Positions 25,076 to 35,621 of a DNA stretch of 64,000 nt are shown piece by piece; positions within the stretch are counted from its first letter, which is position 1, and each line of letters opens with the position of its first letter. The notes beneath the pieces were generated by a model. That model searched no databases. It worked only from the letters and a program-made list of their open reading frames with translations, and was not told the DNA's origin. Origin of the DNA: Euonymus europaeus (lineage: Eukaryota; Streptophyta; Magnoliopsida; Celastrales; Celastraceae); assembly GCA_963580455.1 (NCBI GenBank), contig OY756960.1:30005238-30069237 (forward strand), written 5' to 3'. The translations under genes and the position numbers were made by a program.

Positions 25076-25334
25076 ATGTATATTCAACACCCACTTTCCC
25101 GAGGACACCACCAATAGTTCCTATTGGTTGTTTGGAAAAGCTTTGTGGTCATCATTATGGTCTTACGACATTTCAAAAGGGCTGCTGCTCATGGCCGAAC
25201 TGCAGAAGTGTAGCCAGGTTCCAGGGTGAATGCGTTACAATCAAAATTATGTGCAAACTGATCGGGTTAAGTTTTGCTTCGAGGTAATTGAACATGGTTT
25301 TTGTGTTACAGGAGCAATCTGTGCAGGAGTATGA
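20388..25334 (+). CDS. HPGT1: Hydroxyproline O-galactosyltransferase (GT31 family), HPGT1 type
   Basis: Twelve exons: 20388-20464, 20571-20634, 20811-20860, 21013-21206, 22035-22098, 22182-22254, 23317-23440, 23845-23932, 24052-24102, 24737-24808, 24899-25011, 25312-25334, giving 330 aa. A type II membrane anchor spans residues about 5-25, then a stem, then the GT31 domain starting PPVVIGILTTFGRKNNRDAI. The metal-binding DxD-like motif is NDD in KVNDDIYVNI. The C-terminus is SSWSSGAICAGV, a characteristic end of this family. HPGTs add the first galactose to hydroxyproline of arabinogalactan proteins in the Golgi. The next gene (UBA protein) and the more distant neighbours match the At5g53340 block, supporting HPGT1 rather than its paralogues. 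The second intron starts with GC, and the last intron starts directly in a CT microsatellite. Confidence 0.88.
20635..20810 (+). other. GC-AG intron in HPGT1
   Basis: The coding frame requires the exon to end at 20634 with CAG and the intron to begin GCGAGT. The acceptor TTTCAG ends at 20810, joining VTGQ to GQSAIS. The nearby GT at 20639 would break the frame. Confidence 0.75.
25013..25070 (+). repeat. (TC)29 microsatellite abutting a splice donor
   Basis: An uninterrupted run of 29 TC units starts at the T of the intron's GT (donor G at 25012). The penultimate exon of HPGT1 therefore ends CATCAG and the intron opens GTCTCTCTC. Such repeats vary in length between individuals. Confidence 0.97.
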
Positions 25335-26509
25335 TTTCGGTTTTTCAGTAACAGAACAAGATGCTGACATGATTTTGAAGTCGTTGCTTTGTTCTTCAAT
25401 CACAACAGTTTGGACATCAATTTTGATGCGCCGTACAAAATTTGATTCTGGAATTTTGGTCAAAATACTGGGTTTGGTTCGGGGATATGTATACTATCTA
25501 TACACTATAGTGAAAATGAGATGGTTCACGGGAGGCATGGTACAGCTGTCATACAGATGGGCAAAATTTGTGTGATAAGGAGGCTAATTCTTATGTTCAT
25601 ATTTCATGAGGGTTAACAACTATGGTTTCTGTTTGGCGGTGAACTTTTGGAATGAAGGCTATTACTTCCCCGCGATAAATCTAATGATTGCTTATAGACA
25701 CATGGGCTAGGCCTGATAAGAAGAGAGTCGGATCACTATTTTTGGATCAAGTTTAGGTTTAGAAATTTAGGCTTCGGGCCGGCACAACATCGTGGTGACT
25801 AATCTTTTAAGGATACTTTTATTTTATATGGGTTGGACTTCAACCAATAAGGGTAGACCTAGCCACCAGTGGACCTACGGCCCAGCAAAATTACGGCCTA
25901 CGAATCTTACTTTATGCCGCCAGGCCTTTCCTGTAAATTAAATCTCTAGGGTAGCCTTGTGAAATGAAAAGCCTCGTACCTTATTTTAAACCGTGGGCTG
26001 GCCTAACGAAAGAGAGCCCTATAGGTGTTTTGGTCCGGCAGTACTTCAACAAATAAACAGCCCATAAATTAGGCTAGGCTGAAAATATTAAAACGACCAA
26101 TCCCCTAACCCCCTCTCCCTAGGTGATGAACCTTCTTTACATTAACACGTAGGATTGCCGGGGACGTTCAGAAAAAAAATCTGTGTAATTGACTAGTTGT
26201 AGTTTAGATCAAGCTTAGCTTCGGAAAATTTAACCTCGGGCCAGCCCACCACCCTGGCCAACAGTATTTTTAATTATTTTTTATATCGACATGGGCTAGG
26301 ACTAAATAAAATAAACACACGACCCAATAAGTTGGGCAACACCCACCACATCACACGTAATTTTGTTATTTAAAACCTGGATTAAACCCGGACAAGTAGA
26401 ATGAAAAACCCATCAATGTCCAGCGGCAAAGAATCTGACATGCTGGTAACCAAGTACAAAACTGGTAGTATACCTCCCTCGATATCTAGTATTAGCTACA
26501 CTAGTATGC
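25335..26509. other. Convergent intergenic region between HPGT1 and the UBA gene
   Basis: 3' flanks of both genes. Weakly repeated phrases (ACATGGGCTAGG near 25700 and 26288; CTTCGGGCC/CCTCGGGCC near 25771 and 26231) suggest an old, decayed dispersed repeat. No coding sequence is supported. Confidence 0.45.
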
Positions 26510-29094
26510 TCACGAACTATTGAGGAAATGAGCCAATGCCTTGTCTGTATCATTATCGTACATGAGTAAAGCTTCAGCAACATTGTTTGACGAAAACCCC
26601 ATTTCTCGTAGAAGGGTGTAGCCTTTGACGAATTCTTGAACCTGAAGGTAAGAAAGCACAAATCCACTGTTTTTAGTCAACTGAAGAGTTTGAAGAAATG
26701 CCAGTGGCAGAAGCAGACCACCTTGTTTACATAATTAGAGTGTGCAATTCTCTCCGAAATTATTGCAGTATTTAAAAAAAATAACCACTGAACTGTAGAT
26801 ATGTACGCATTTGCATGAAATATGACTAGCCCGACCATCAAGCAAGTATGCTCTGGCAACAAGGACACACGGCATATTAGTACATAGTAACCAGTACGCC
26901 CAACAGGAATGGAAATACATAAATATTACGTATTCATTCTGATCCAATTTATTTGATCTGTCACTCTCAGTCCTAGCTTTGAAAAATTCAACAAAAAGCA
27001 ATAAACTAAAGAAACTGCAACATAGAATCATATGCAAGAATAAATTACACGAGAGCTCAAACAGTAACAAACCAGTCATCATCATTGTCAAATACTACAG
27101 AAGAACTGTGCATAACTAAGCGAGCATAGGGTCTTCAGCCAATTAATGGAGAAGCAGGAGCAGAATATAAATCACTGCATTCCAGGTGAAGGATATTTCG
27201 AAAAGGGTCAACATCCATGCATGAGCTCAAGAAAATACCTTAGTTGGATTGTCTCCATAATTACCAACTGCAATAGGAACAGCTTCTCGATTGAGTCCTG
27301 ATGCAATGTACTTGCTCACCACAGGATCCACAGGTGAACCCTGAATAGGCAACAACATCCATATCACAATTCAATAGCAAAACTTTAAGAGTCACAAAAA
27401 AACACAAATCATTCGAAAAATAGTTGTATATAATGAAGAAAAGACAGTATCGAGCTCGCATCCTAGCATTGCTTCTCTACACGTAGCTACTGAAATATGA
27501 TCATTTAACGAGAAATTTCCCAAATTTTGTCCCACATCAGAAAAGGTAACAGCAAAATACAATAGTATTGCACTGCTAGGCATATTATCTACTATGCTTC
27601 TGAGTTCTGATTAATTTGAATAACACAATTTCCACCAACCCCTCATTTCCCCCCTCAAACCAGAAACTCAAACACAAACAGAGAAAACTTAGCATTTCAC
27701 AAGCATTCCAATGGCCTCCATATCCTCTTGTAGATGCCACGCAAAAATGGTCATAATTAATGAATAACGTAAAGCTACCAACTTGTGGCATGTCAAGCAT
27801 TTTAAGCCAATTCCACCATGACACGAACAATCAAACAAAGTAGCAAACATAATCATACACAAAACAAGACAACATAAATTTATCAACACAACACCTACCA
27901 CTGATGACGTCCTCTCTGGAGTTCTAGAGGGAATATTTTCCAGCCCAAACTTGCTCCAATTCTGCCTTCCCTTCTCTGCTTCAGCCAAAATTTTCCTCTC
28001 TAGTTCAAAGTCAAACCGGAAATTGCTCTTGGGTATATCGCCAACTCGTGGTGATAATTGGGGCTACAAAACATGCATAAAATGCAAACCCAATGAGACA
28101 GAAGTTATGTATAGTATAAAAAACAAACGATCTGTCAATAAGAGTTTGAACTTCGAACGAATGTCGAGCATCAACTTTTTACCACATAGAGACAAGTCAA
28201 ACATCAACAATGCAAAAACATATTATCATAAGTTGAGAAGTATTGACACATAGGAAGAAGGGACCCATGAGTTCAGTAACTACATCAGTTTAGAGTTCTA
28301 AAACAAATTAAACCATCCATCATATTTGGTAACAATTACCACCAATGCAAGGAAAAATAGACCAAAACAAACATCAAATGACTCTTGGCATCTATTTCAG
28401 TGACCACAAATGCAAAAAAAAAAATATAAAGGAAAATGACTGCAGGTTAGCGACGATGGCTACGAATCACAATTAAAAACCATCAAATACTAGGGACAGA
28501 CACCGATTCAAAACCAATTGCACTATAACGTTAAAATCGAAAAAGAAAAAGAAGTTTTAAAATCATACCAGAAGCGAAATACGATACTCTGGCTTCAAAG
28601 AAACTCTAATCCCCAATCCTGCTTCATAAGGTCAAGCAACAATACAAATTAGATCCACGCAATAATTTCACATATAGTATCTAGAAACTCCTACTAGAAA
28701 TAGAAACGTTGGATCAATGGATTCTTATGATCCACAAATAATTCAAACAAAACCCAAGCCATCTCCTCACCGTCATCGTACGTGAATAAACATCAATGAA
28801 TCAGTCATATAAGATAATTTATGTTGCTCTCCGTCGCAATCAATTCTGAAAAACATAATCTAAGTAGATCAACTTACCCGAAGAAGACGCAGAAAATGTT
28901 TGGTGTTGCGAAGAATGGCGACCAACGGGAGGGAACACATTTTGCCCCGGTTGACCAACGCTCGGATAGAGAGACTGCCCGTACATCGGGTGGCTAGAAG
29001 GCGCTGATGATACTGCAGACCGTTTGTACATCGGGATCTCCGAATCGTAAGGTGAGCTCGATCGGTTCCTGAAATCGTAGTCCATCGATGACAC
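26510..29094 (-). CDS. UBA-domain protein (At5g53330 type)
   Basis: Five exons on the minus strand: 29094-28878, 28618-28569, 28063-27899, 27340-27239, 26641-26510, giving 221 aa. The N-terminal 75 residues are low-complexity, rich in Ser, Pro, Tyr, Gln and Gly (MSSMDYDFRNRSSSPYDSE). A conserved middle follows (FRFDFELERKILAEAEKG). The C-terminal 45 residues, VQEFVKGYTLLREMGFSSNN onward with DTDKALAHFLNS, form a ubiquitin-associated three-helix domain carrying the MGF motif typical of UBA. It is expected to bind ubiquitin; the cellular role is unknown. The Arabidopsis gene beside HPGT1 is annotated as a ubiquitin-associated/EF1B-type protein (from memory), which supports orthology. A second in-frame ATG lies at 29085. 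Confidence 0.85.
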
Positions 29095-29818
29095 ACGAGA
29101 GAAGGATAGAGGCAGAGAGAGAGGGAAACGGGGATGGAGAGAAGTGTATAATGAGCCCTATTCCTTCGCCCTTCGTCAAGGCTCAAGAGTCAAGTCGGGT
29201 TGCGTTTGGTTCCGGGTTTTGCATTATTCCATGCATGGTTAAGATAAACGCACTTTATTTTTTTTGGTGAGAAAACGCAAAGACCCTCTAATTCACGCTG
29301 ACAGATTCATTTAATTGAATTCTTTGAAAAATCTCCCCCAATCACCAGTTTTGTATGCTCTGCTCTAATGCAAAGTGCTGTAATTGAATAATGTTTACAT
29401 ATAAATGAAAATATTGAAACTAATTGAATTGGCACATCTTAGACGCAGGCCAAAACAAACATTTCATCAAATATTGTACCATTGAAGGATAACAATCCCA
29501 AACATATTATTCAACAGGTTTAAGTTCAAAGAAACAACTACCAAGTTGACCAAATGTTAATGGCAAGCAAAAGCATCAGGGAATGAAAACTATATATATA
29601 TAGATGCTTAAGTGCAACATTACCAGTTATGTATGATTCAGTAATTGACAAATACAAGGCCATTACTGAATACAAGGCATTGTTTAAAAGCCTCTGTTTG
29701 GTAAAGCGTATACGAACTTATATGTTTCTTTCCCAGCTCACAAACTTATATGTTCTAGCATTTTACGCTTCATAAATATTACTGATTACTGAATACAAGG
29801 CATTGTTTTAAAAAATGA
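29095..29818. other. Intergenic, no gene seen
   Basis: 5' flank of the UBA gene (first about 150 bp, GA-rich) followed by AT-rich sequence. A near-repeat of ACTGAATACAAGGCATTGTTT occurs at about 29665 and 29789. It probably contains the 3' UTR of the BED/hAT gene at its end. Confidence 0.4.
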
Positions 29819-32800
29819 TCACAGACCAAATATGTGGTCATTTGCGCCAAATATAGAAGCACTGAACTGTCTTGTATTCAAGTCGTTCCCGTCCAAAGCA
29901 GAACCAAACCGGTCAAGCCATTGAGTTGGGCTCGGGGTATCATTCTCCTCAACCCACTCTGAAGTCATATCAATATCATCAAATTGAATAGGATCGGCTT
30001 CTAAACACTTTGTTCTCAGTTGTCTTGATAATTTGAGATTATAATGTATATAGACAAGGTCATTCAAAGTCTCTTTATCAATCTTATTGCGCTTTTCAGA
30101 GTGGATCTGTTGAAATGTGCTCCAGTTCCTCTCAAAAGTGAAACTACTGCAAACTTGACTCAGTATTCTAATGGAAACTCTTTGCAACACCGGTGAGGGG
30201 TCCCCATATTGTTCCCACCAAAGTCCTACAGTTTAGCCACAAGTTAAAAAAAACACTAACATTAAGATTAAAAAAACCCAAACAATTAATGAACTACTCT
30301 TGCATGTATATAAGACAGTTTCTTGGCAAATGCAAAGGAAATACATGACCATTCAATATTTCATATATAGATTATAAGTGCAGACCCTGATGAAAGAAAG
30401 ATCCAAAATCCAAATTATGATTGAAAAAATATAATAGAATTTCAGACTTCAGAATCATAAATCACATGTGAAGATCAAAACAAGTTTTAGAGATCTGCAG
30501 GAGTTCACAACAGCAAAATGTTTTCACATGGTGACTTCAACCTTCGAATCTCAAGTGATTTCAAAGTCATGCCAGAAGAAAAAGAGGCAACTTCTAATTT
30601 AGATGTGGCAAACCACTGGTTGCAAACATCGACAAGGATATACGTCATTTTCACCATGATAATGCAATAAGTAGAAAAATGCAGTTTTTAACAGACGTAG
30701 ACAAACTGCTCATCTCATCTGGCTACTCAACCAAACAACAAGGAGTAAATTGAAACATTCAAAATTTAAAACTCAATCAGGACCACAGAGATACAGAAGC
30801 AAACCAAGATTCTACGAGATAAAATGATTGTACACATACCAGGTGAAACTGTATCTCTTGCTTCCATTGCTAACTTACAACCAAACATCCCATTAGCCCT
30901 CGTAAAAGTTATAATTTGATTGGTGAGGTCACGTCTCATATCAGGTGTTGGAAGTAATTTCTCGAGGACATTAATAAAGTCTTCTTTAATAGATCCAAGG
31001 AATTTTATTTCTGGATTGTACTGAATGCTAGGGTTTAAAAATGCTGCTGCTGCATGTAGAGGTGAATGGAGTTGACCCCGCCACTTTCTGTCCACAATAT
31101 CGAGAAAAGTCTTGCATTTATTCTCATCCATTATATAGTACGTCCTTATTGACTCCTTGGCTCTAGTCATTAACTCGTATATAGAACCAACAACTGGTTT
31201 CCCTCCCGACACTTCCCTCAAAACTTTAAGGAAAGGCTCAGAAATGGCCACACTCTCTTCCACTGCCCTCCAGAAATCGCCATCCTCAACAATTGCCATA
31301 CAGGATATGCTCTGAGGTTTAATTGCATAAGAGGAGTTTGTAGAATACTCGGGACTGTTAAACATGTGTTTCAAGCGTGGTTTTTGTTTCAAAATGGATT
31401 GCAATGTGAGGAAAGTGGACACTGACTTAGTGATACCAGTCTTGATTAGTTCCTGTCCCCCAGTAAACTTTTTCATCAGATCAAGCATCGACGCATTGTT
31501 GTATATAAACTTCGATATAATTTGTGCCTGTAAGATACATCTGTTCACCCAATCTACTCTCGAGAAATCCTCCAAGATTGAATTCAAACACTGAGAAGCA
31601 CAAGAAGACACAAAAATGGTTCCGTAGTTCTGCAGGATATGACTAGCAATCCCAGTATAGTTGAAACTACTATCCATGATTATCTGAACAACCTTATCTG
31701 CACCAAAGTCTGCAATAACAGAATCAAACACGTCGGCAAGGCTCTTAGTATTCTTGAAATAGGAGGATGCATCCACAGACTTATGAAAGAAGGTTCTGGA
31801 AGGTGAAGAGACCAAGAAGTTAATCAAAGCTCTAGATTTATTATCAGTCCATGTGTCTGCAATGATAGTACAACCAGTGGTAGCCCATTCTTTTTCAATA
31901 TCTTTTGACTGCAAACTCACTTCAGATTTGATCCTATCCAACCATGTAGTCTTCAACATTTCCGCAGATGGACCAATAAACCCCGGACCACACTTTGCTA
32001 TTGAATCAATCATTAGCTGATATGACGAAGACCGAGCAACACTCAAGTCCAGCTTATTCTCAAAAAAGAAAAGAGCAATACTTCTTTCTGCATTTTCTTG
32101 GTTGTTTGAAGAGCATGTGGCCACTGGTGTGACAGTCGGGAAAACTGTTGCAACTGGGTTTGCTGCTTCCATTGACAAAACAGGTCTACTTACAGGGATA
32201 TTTGCAGGAGGTTTGGCTTCTCCCAACTTCTGTTTTTTAGCACTGGGCATTTCCTTGACTGCCTCCTTCGATTGTATTATAGCCCTAACCCTGTCGGTAA
32301 CATCATCTCTTACTTTGCTACATGGATTTACCCCTTTACTTGAAAGTCGAGATAGATGATGCTTCAATCTACTGATGCCACCATTAAGAATTCTAGAGCA
32401 AAATTTGCATCTTACCTTGTTTCCGTCTAATTTCTCAGCATATTCCCAACATACATCTTTTTCTCGAACCACTATTCAATGACACAAGTACAGTTAGTGC
32501 AACATCTTATGAATCTCTATGTTTTTCTTTCCATTGACTCTTGAGGATCTCACATAATCAAACTAATCACACAGGGTTGACAGTGACAACATATCATTCA
32601 TTGACAGTATTTATTAAATCTCTCTCTGCTTGAGAGAGAGAAGACAGAGACAGATGATTATTGATGCGATAGTGCGACACAATGGAGTAATGGGCACTAA
32701 GTTACCAGTGCACATTAGTGGATACGAATATTCAGAAGTATCACCGTGAGAAAAATTGTAACTTATAATGTAATAATAGAGGCAAAGAAAGGAAGAGACA

Positions 32801-32917
32801 AAAAAAAAAAGGAAACAAAGTGAAAAGAAAAAACATGGAGCCTTGTTCAAAACACATTGGATTAGGGAAAATAGTATCAAGAACAAGAAAAAACAGAATA
32901 ACAAGATTCAACTTACT
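29819..32917 (-). CDS. Domesticated hAT transposase-like protein with BED zinc finger
   Basis: Coding exons on the minus strand: the first base of the start codon at 32917 (end of a small exon 32955-32917), then 32471-30840 and 30225-29819, giving 679 aa. A BED-type finger occupies residues 1-60 (CKFC...LKHHLSR). A DUF659-like transposase region follows at about 145-300 (TTWLDRIKSEV, CTIIADTWTD). The C-terminus has the hAT dimerisation region around the exon junction (DTVSPGLWWEQYGD, LQRVSIRILSQVCSS). The frame is intact over 2 kb, split by introns including a 5' UTR intron, with no terminal inverted repeats seen nearby. That fits a domesticated gene rather than an active transposon. It likely binds DNA; its function is unknown. 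It has no counterpart in the Arabidopsis At5g533xx block as I recall it. Confidence 0.8.
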
Positions 32918-34030
32918 AGTGAAGTCAAAAAAGTTCTCTTCTCCAGTATGTCAGCCTACACAAGAAGCAAGCATTAAATATACTCATAAGAAGCTGATAA
33001 TTTTGTAATATCTCTGTATCAATGTTCCATCATGGTGGATGCATTAAACATCTAAAGTAGTCAAATAAAAACTAAGATTTGATCAAACTTGATTGATGAA
33101 ACATGCAAGAGAAGACCTACAAAGGATATCTAGGACAGTCAAATATATGAAGACAATGACAATTAGGCTTGCAACAATCTAGAAGTAGAGAGTACAAGCA
33201 ACAATAGCATGAAAGCATAAGAAAGCATACACAACCAAAGTAAAAAATATATAAATATAAAACACAAAGCAAGTTATGAAACAAATAGCTCGTGATATAA
33301 ATAATATTAGCCAGTTCTCACCGAAGCAATCAACTGGAGAAACACAACAGCATTTGCACCAAAGAAAATACGTTAAATTCAATTTTGACTGCATAATATA
33401 TGAAATCAGAGGAACAAAGGCACGCACAACCAAAATGAGCGGCGAAAAAAAACAATCAAGTCTTGTGGAGCATCAACTAAACCAAGGCCATAGATGGGCA
33501 CATGTATGTTTATATATAATCAATAGTAGCTTAATTTCTTCAATACAATACAATACAAACTCTCTGCATCATGAATTATCATTGTAGCTGTCACAAAGTT
33601 TTATTATTCATCTTATGAAGTTCATTTCCCAGCATAAATATCACTCCATTAATCAGTCAATTACTCAATTCATTGTGGACCACTTGTAATCTGCTTATCT
33701 TTTTAAACTTAAACAGACACTAACGGCGGAACAAAGCTTATCGTCAGGATTCAGCGCTTCCACCGCCCTCCCAGATCTCATCAAACTCCATGTCTGATTA
33801 GTATTATTCTCTGGTGTTTAAACAAAGCGTAAATAAAATTCAGATTTTCTCGCATTTTCTCAGTAACCAAACGAAACACAACTGAGAAATATAACTGAAA
33901 TTTTTCGAATCTATAAACCAAATTTTCGAGTTAATGTAAATAGAACGAAAATAAGAAGCAACGAGAAATTAAAGGAGCTTACAGAAAGAAGAATTGGTCT
34001 TCTAGATGGAGAGATAAACGGAGGCAGCAG
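32917..34030 (-). other. 5' UTR exons and introns of the BED/hAT gene
   Basis: A small exon 32955-32917 (acceptor TGTGTAG, donor GTAAGTTG) precedes the coding exon; its last base A plus TG of the next exon makes the ATG. An in-frame TGA at its start shows translation cannot begin earlier. A further upstream exon probably ends at 33983 (donor GTAAGC) and contains the transcript start near 34030. The introns between are AT-rich and otherwise featureless. Confidence 0.6.
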
Positions 34031-34425
34031 ATGCGAGAGTTTACTGATTTATCGCGAGATTTAAGAGTTAGGTTTTCCAATCTTCCTTCCTCAGCCGTTC
34101 TTCCTTACTCATTATCCTGGTCTATTTTTCTTTTCTTCAAAATGTTTATTATTTGTGATGCTTTTGACGATATATCGCGCACTAAACTGATGAAACGTGG
34201 ACCAATAATCTATCAACACGTTTACTCGTGAAAAGAGAGAAACATGAGAAATGTCCGCACGGTGTCGTTTTTATATGTTAAAGTAAATTGGAGAAAAAAT
34301 TAATAGTAGAAGATATCAAGATAGCCAATATTGATGGGCCGATCAAGGGCTTTTGAATAATAAAAAAATCAAATTACATATCCTGAATGTAATTCCAATT
34401 GGGCTAGAAATGGACCTCAACCTTC

Positions 34426-35434
34426 TGTAAGGCCCAAATCATGTTACCATTTAGTAGCAACATGCACGGTCGTGGTTTGTTGCTAGTCCGAATTCTCCAT
34501 GTGCATTTCTGTCGGAGGACCACACAGGTCACAGGGTCTTCTTTGGTCCTCTTCGTCTCTCATAATAGTGTGGTGGTGGGTAGGGATGACAACACTTTCT
34601 TCGGCTCGTGTATGGGTAAAAAATCGTCATACATTTGTCGTACGACATCCAAGGCTTGTGAGCCCATGTCAGGCATGAGTGCCCGTACGACATCAAAGGC
34701 TTGTGAGCCCATGTCAGGCATGAGTGCCCGTACGACATCAAAGGCTTGTGAGCTCATGTCAGGCTTGTGAGCCCGTACGACATCAAAGGCTTGTGAGCCC
34801 ATGTCATGCATGAGTGCCCGTACGACATCAAAGGCTTGTGAGCCCATCTCAGGCTTGTGAGCTCATACGACATCAAAGGCTTGTGAGCCCATGTCAGGCA
34901 TGAGTGCCCGTACGACATCAAAGGCTTGTGAGCCCATGTCAGACTTGTGAGCCCATACGACATCAAAGGCTTGTGAGCTCATACGACATGTCAGGCTTGT
35001 GAGCCCATACGACATCAAAGGCTTGTGAGCCCATATCGGGAGGTCAATTGACTTTCATTATTAAAAGGTCCATCTACTTGATAAACAGGTAAGCCCACCA
35101 AGGCTCATTAAGCCCACCAAGGCGCATGAAGCCCATATGTTAGACCATGTGTGTAATCTCATCCAATGCATACAGTAGAGGCCCAAAACGGCCCAATAAT
35201 AGCTAAGAGCTTGACAGCTCACATGAGTCACGTGTCACGCACGTGACCCGAAATCCTATAAATATGAGTAGTCCAAGCCTCTAAACTCTCTGGTCATTTT
35301 CTCTTATTCCATTTTTCTCTCTAAAAGTCTCTGCTTCTCTCACTACAAACTTTCTACCGTACGACATTGTGCAACCGATCGGATTGTCGAAGGCCTAGAT
35401 CGATACCTCTTTGATTGTAGATTTTTGGGTCTAC
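34426..35434 (+). mobile_element. LTR-like segment with promoter and internal tandem array (tentative)
   Basis: The segment runs from TGTAAGGCCCAAA to GGGTCTACA. It holds a 45-bp tandem array, then two CACGTG boxes (35229-35234, 35240-35245), a TATAAATA box (35257-35264) and a pyrimidine-rich leader. A GTACGACAT motif shared with the array recurs at about 35359. The layout resembles the U3-R-U5 of an LTR, but I found no matching target duplications, primer-binding site or second LTR. A solo or truncated LTR is the best guess. Confidence 0.4.
34640..35036. repeat. 45-bp tandem repeat array
   Basis: About seven 45-bp units followed by shorter 26-bp units. Each unit is itself a degenerate dimer of two related halves: one with ACGACATCAAAGGCTTGTG and one with ATGTCAGGCATGAGTGCC or CAGGCTTGTGAGCCC. 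Because 45 is a multiple of three, several frames stay open on both strands without being genes. Units differ at few positions, so the array is young or homogenised. Confidence 0.95.
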
Positions 35435-35621
35435 AGCTCGGATGATCAAATTTTTACGATCGAGCTAAAATTATGTTTATAATTAAATTATATGTCTAAA
35501 GTTTGAGTATAAATATTAAAAAATTATCCAATTTAAAACTAGGTCCAAACAAACAAAAAAGTTGTTCACTTTAATTATCCAAATTCTAACTCGAATTTCT
35601 GTCCAATTTATTTGTTTTGAT

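Noticed and set aside
30766..32472. BED/hAT gene starting at a GTG inside its own exon
   Set aside because: Plant nuclear genes start at ATG. The GTG overlaps the acceptor AG, and splicing to the upstream 39-bp exon makes a proper ATG.
34441..34966. Repetitive open frames on both strands, up to 109 codons
   Set aside because: They arise because the 45-bp unit is a multiple of three; there is no domain or splice context.
34640..35036. Array looks CRISPR-like (regular repeats)
   Set aside because: Units are contiguous with no unique spacers, in a plant nuclear context, and the unit is itself a degenerate dimer. It is a tandem repeat.
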